Origin: Montifringilla adamsi | Lineage: Eukaryota > Chordata > Aves > Passeriformes > Passeridae | Assembly (NCBI GenBank): GCA_017590115.1 | Contig: JAGGNK010003335.1 | Span: 868,001 to 932,000 of the forward strand | Length of the DNA stretch: 64,000 nucleotides | Direction: 5' to 3' | Shown: positions 62,601 through 64,000 of the stretch, one piece after another | Layout of the letters: each line of letters starts with the position of its first letter | How positions within the stretch are numbered: position 1 is the first letter of the stretch | Program-made: the position numbers and the translations under genes | Notes under the pieces: model-generated | Databases searched by the model: none | The model's input: only the letters and a program-made list of their open reading frames with translations | Told to the model about the DNA's origin: nothing

Positions 62601-64000
62601 ACAGCAGCAGCAATATAAACTTTACTGAATGTTTTATTGCCACACAGCATTCCTTGCAATAAAGGCACCTCAGTCACTCTGAATGCTCCTGGAAAGGTTT
62701 GCTCTCCTGTAAGGTCAGGCTGGCAATAAGCATATCTCAGTTTGCCATTCCCCTTAGTATAAGCAAGTCCTTTTTATGTTCCCTTACATGTTTTCTTCTT
62801 AATAAAAAGCCCAAGGAAGCTCTCAGAGGCCCGGGCAGTGCAATACACTGCACTGAAAGAAGGAGAGCAGGAGGGTGGAACACACTAGAGGGAAAAGGGT
62901 GGAGTCACTGCATTGCCCCTATCCACACACACCCTCCAGGACTTCCAGGTTGCCAGACCACAAGCATGCCCTCTGAACAATTCACTGTGCTTGCCACCAC
63001 TAAACCTTTTCCAGCAAACCTGAGCCCTGGCAATCAGATACTCAGAGAGCATCAATTCTGGAACCAAAATTTGTGTTCACACTTCCAAAAAGTTTTATCA
63101 CCATGCTAAAATTCAGGGTCTTCATTTGGTGCATCTGCTGGAAGGTGAAAATCCAAGCTCCAGTGTGAGAGGCTGCCCACAGTCACAGTGGCTGCCCACT
63201 GTCAAATCTGTCCTTACAAATTACTTCTTATCAGAAGTCAGACCACAGGCAGAAAGTTCAAGTGGGGTCTTTGTGATCTGGATAGCTGGTTTCCATTTTT
63301 AGGAGTAAAACCCATTAAAATATTCTACCCTGATTTTCTTTTCCTGTTTGGTGAGTTTGTGGTATGCCAGGAATGCCAGCTGTTCATTTAATACCTCTCA
63401 TGACTGTATAGGGAGGATATTTCTTTCACTACCTCAGTACTGAAAAACTGGCAAGCTAAGGGTAGTGCAGAGCAGAACCTTTCCATGGCATGGGTTGCTG
63501 GCCACAGAAGCTTCTTCTGCTACAAATCATCAATCTGGGTGGCAGGCACTTTGTTGGTCCACCTAGAAATGTGGTTCAGAGACTGTTCATTTCTGGAACT
63601 GAGAGAGTTTTGTTAAGTAGTATAAAGACCAGCAACTGTCCTGACTCTTCTCCAAGGCAATTTTCCTTGACTGTTGAAGTAGCCAAAACTCTATCACCTT
63701 TTCTGGAAGATCAGAAGTGTGCATCTTTGCTAAAACTCACCACATGGAAAACTAGATTTGACAGACTTTATCATGAATTACCTTAACTTTCTATTACATT
63801 CATCTAGAGTCCTTTACCCCAGCAGACAATTATTTGATTGATCCTTTTCCACTGTAAACAACCAAAACAGCAGCTCTCATGATTCCACTTCTTATATCAA
63901 CAGGGCCTACTCAGCACAGCTGTTCAAACATTTGTTAAATCACTTCACAGCAAATAACAATATGGTGCAGCATGCCTGTTCCTCATTTCAACTTAACCAT
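47603..64000. other. Intergenic, about 16 kb without supported gene
   Basis: No exon chain, RNA gene, LTR or clear CR1 is recognised. The longest frame (193 codons, minus, 61335-60754) has Cys- and Ser-rich random-looking content and no domain. A mildly GC-richer patch with an AGAC/AGAG run lies at 60240-60460. No forkhead core (FOXI1) or DOCK2 C-terminal exon is visible. Confidence 0.5.

Noticed and set aside
17609..64000. FOXI1 or DOCK2 exons expected from human gene order
   Set aside because: No forkhead core or DOCK C-terminal sequence found in any frame.
1..64000. CRISPR array, phage, operon or other prokaryotic system
   Set aside because: The window is vertebrate chromosomal DNA; no regularly spaced repeats and no prokaryotic gene layout.

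Overview
This is vertebrate nuclear DNA, almost certainly from a bird and probably a songbird. It is AT-rich, its genes are split into small exons with GT/AG introns, and it carries fragments of the avian CR1 LINE, two of them ending in the ATTCTATG-type CR1 3' terminus. It also holds solo LTRs whose layout resembles passerine endogenous retroviruses. There is nothing bacterial here: no operons, CRISPR arrays or phage genes.

Layout. (1) Positions 1-13,664, plus strand: the 3' four fifths of LCP2, which encodes SLP-76, the adaptor protein of T-cell, mast-cell and platelet receptor signalling. Fifteen coding exons can be placed by hand. Every junction is in phase, and together they encode about 429 residues, from the acidic tyrosine-motif segment through the proline-rich middle to the C-terminal SH2 domain and stop. 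The exons for the N-terminal SAM domain lie left of the window. (2) Positions 13,665-16,104: LCP2 3' UTR candidates and the short space between two convergent genes. (3) Positions 16,105-17,608, minus strand: a three-exon gene for a predicted 86-residue protein. From its position, its convergent orientation and its sequence I take it to be the bird counterpart of the uncharacterised human gene C5orf58, which also lies tail-to-tail with LCP2. (4) Positions 17,609-64,000: about 46 kb with no gene I can support. It holds old CR1 fragments, an ERVK-like solo LTR, a second solo LTR with perfect ends, simple repeats and an assembly gap. In human the next genes in this direction are FOXI1 and DOCK2; no coding exon of either is visible here.

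The LCP2 part is a normal, apparently intact gene. The points most worth following are the tiny C5orf58-like gene, the LCP2 microexons (13, 20, 26 and 31 bases) and an ambiguous splice acceptor before the SH2 domain. Also notable are a pair of related solo LTRs (one antisense inside LCP2) and an exact 232-base duplication on both sides of the gap at 40,150-40,596, which looks like an assembly artefact. I found no evidence of a previously undescribed multi-gene system.
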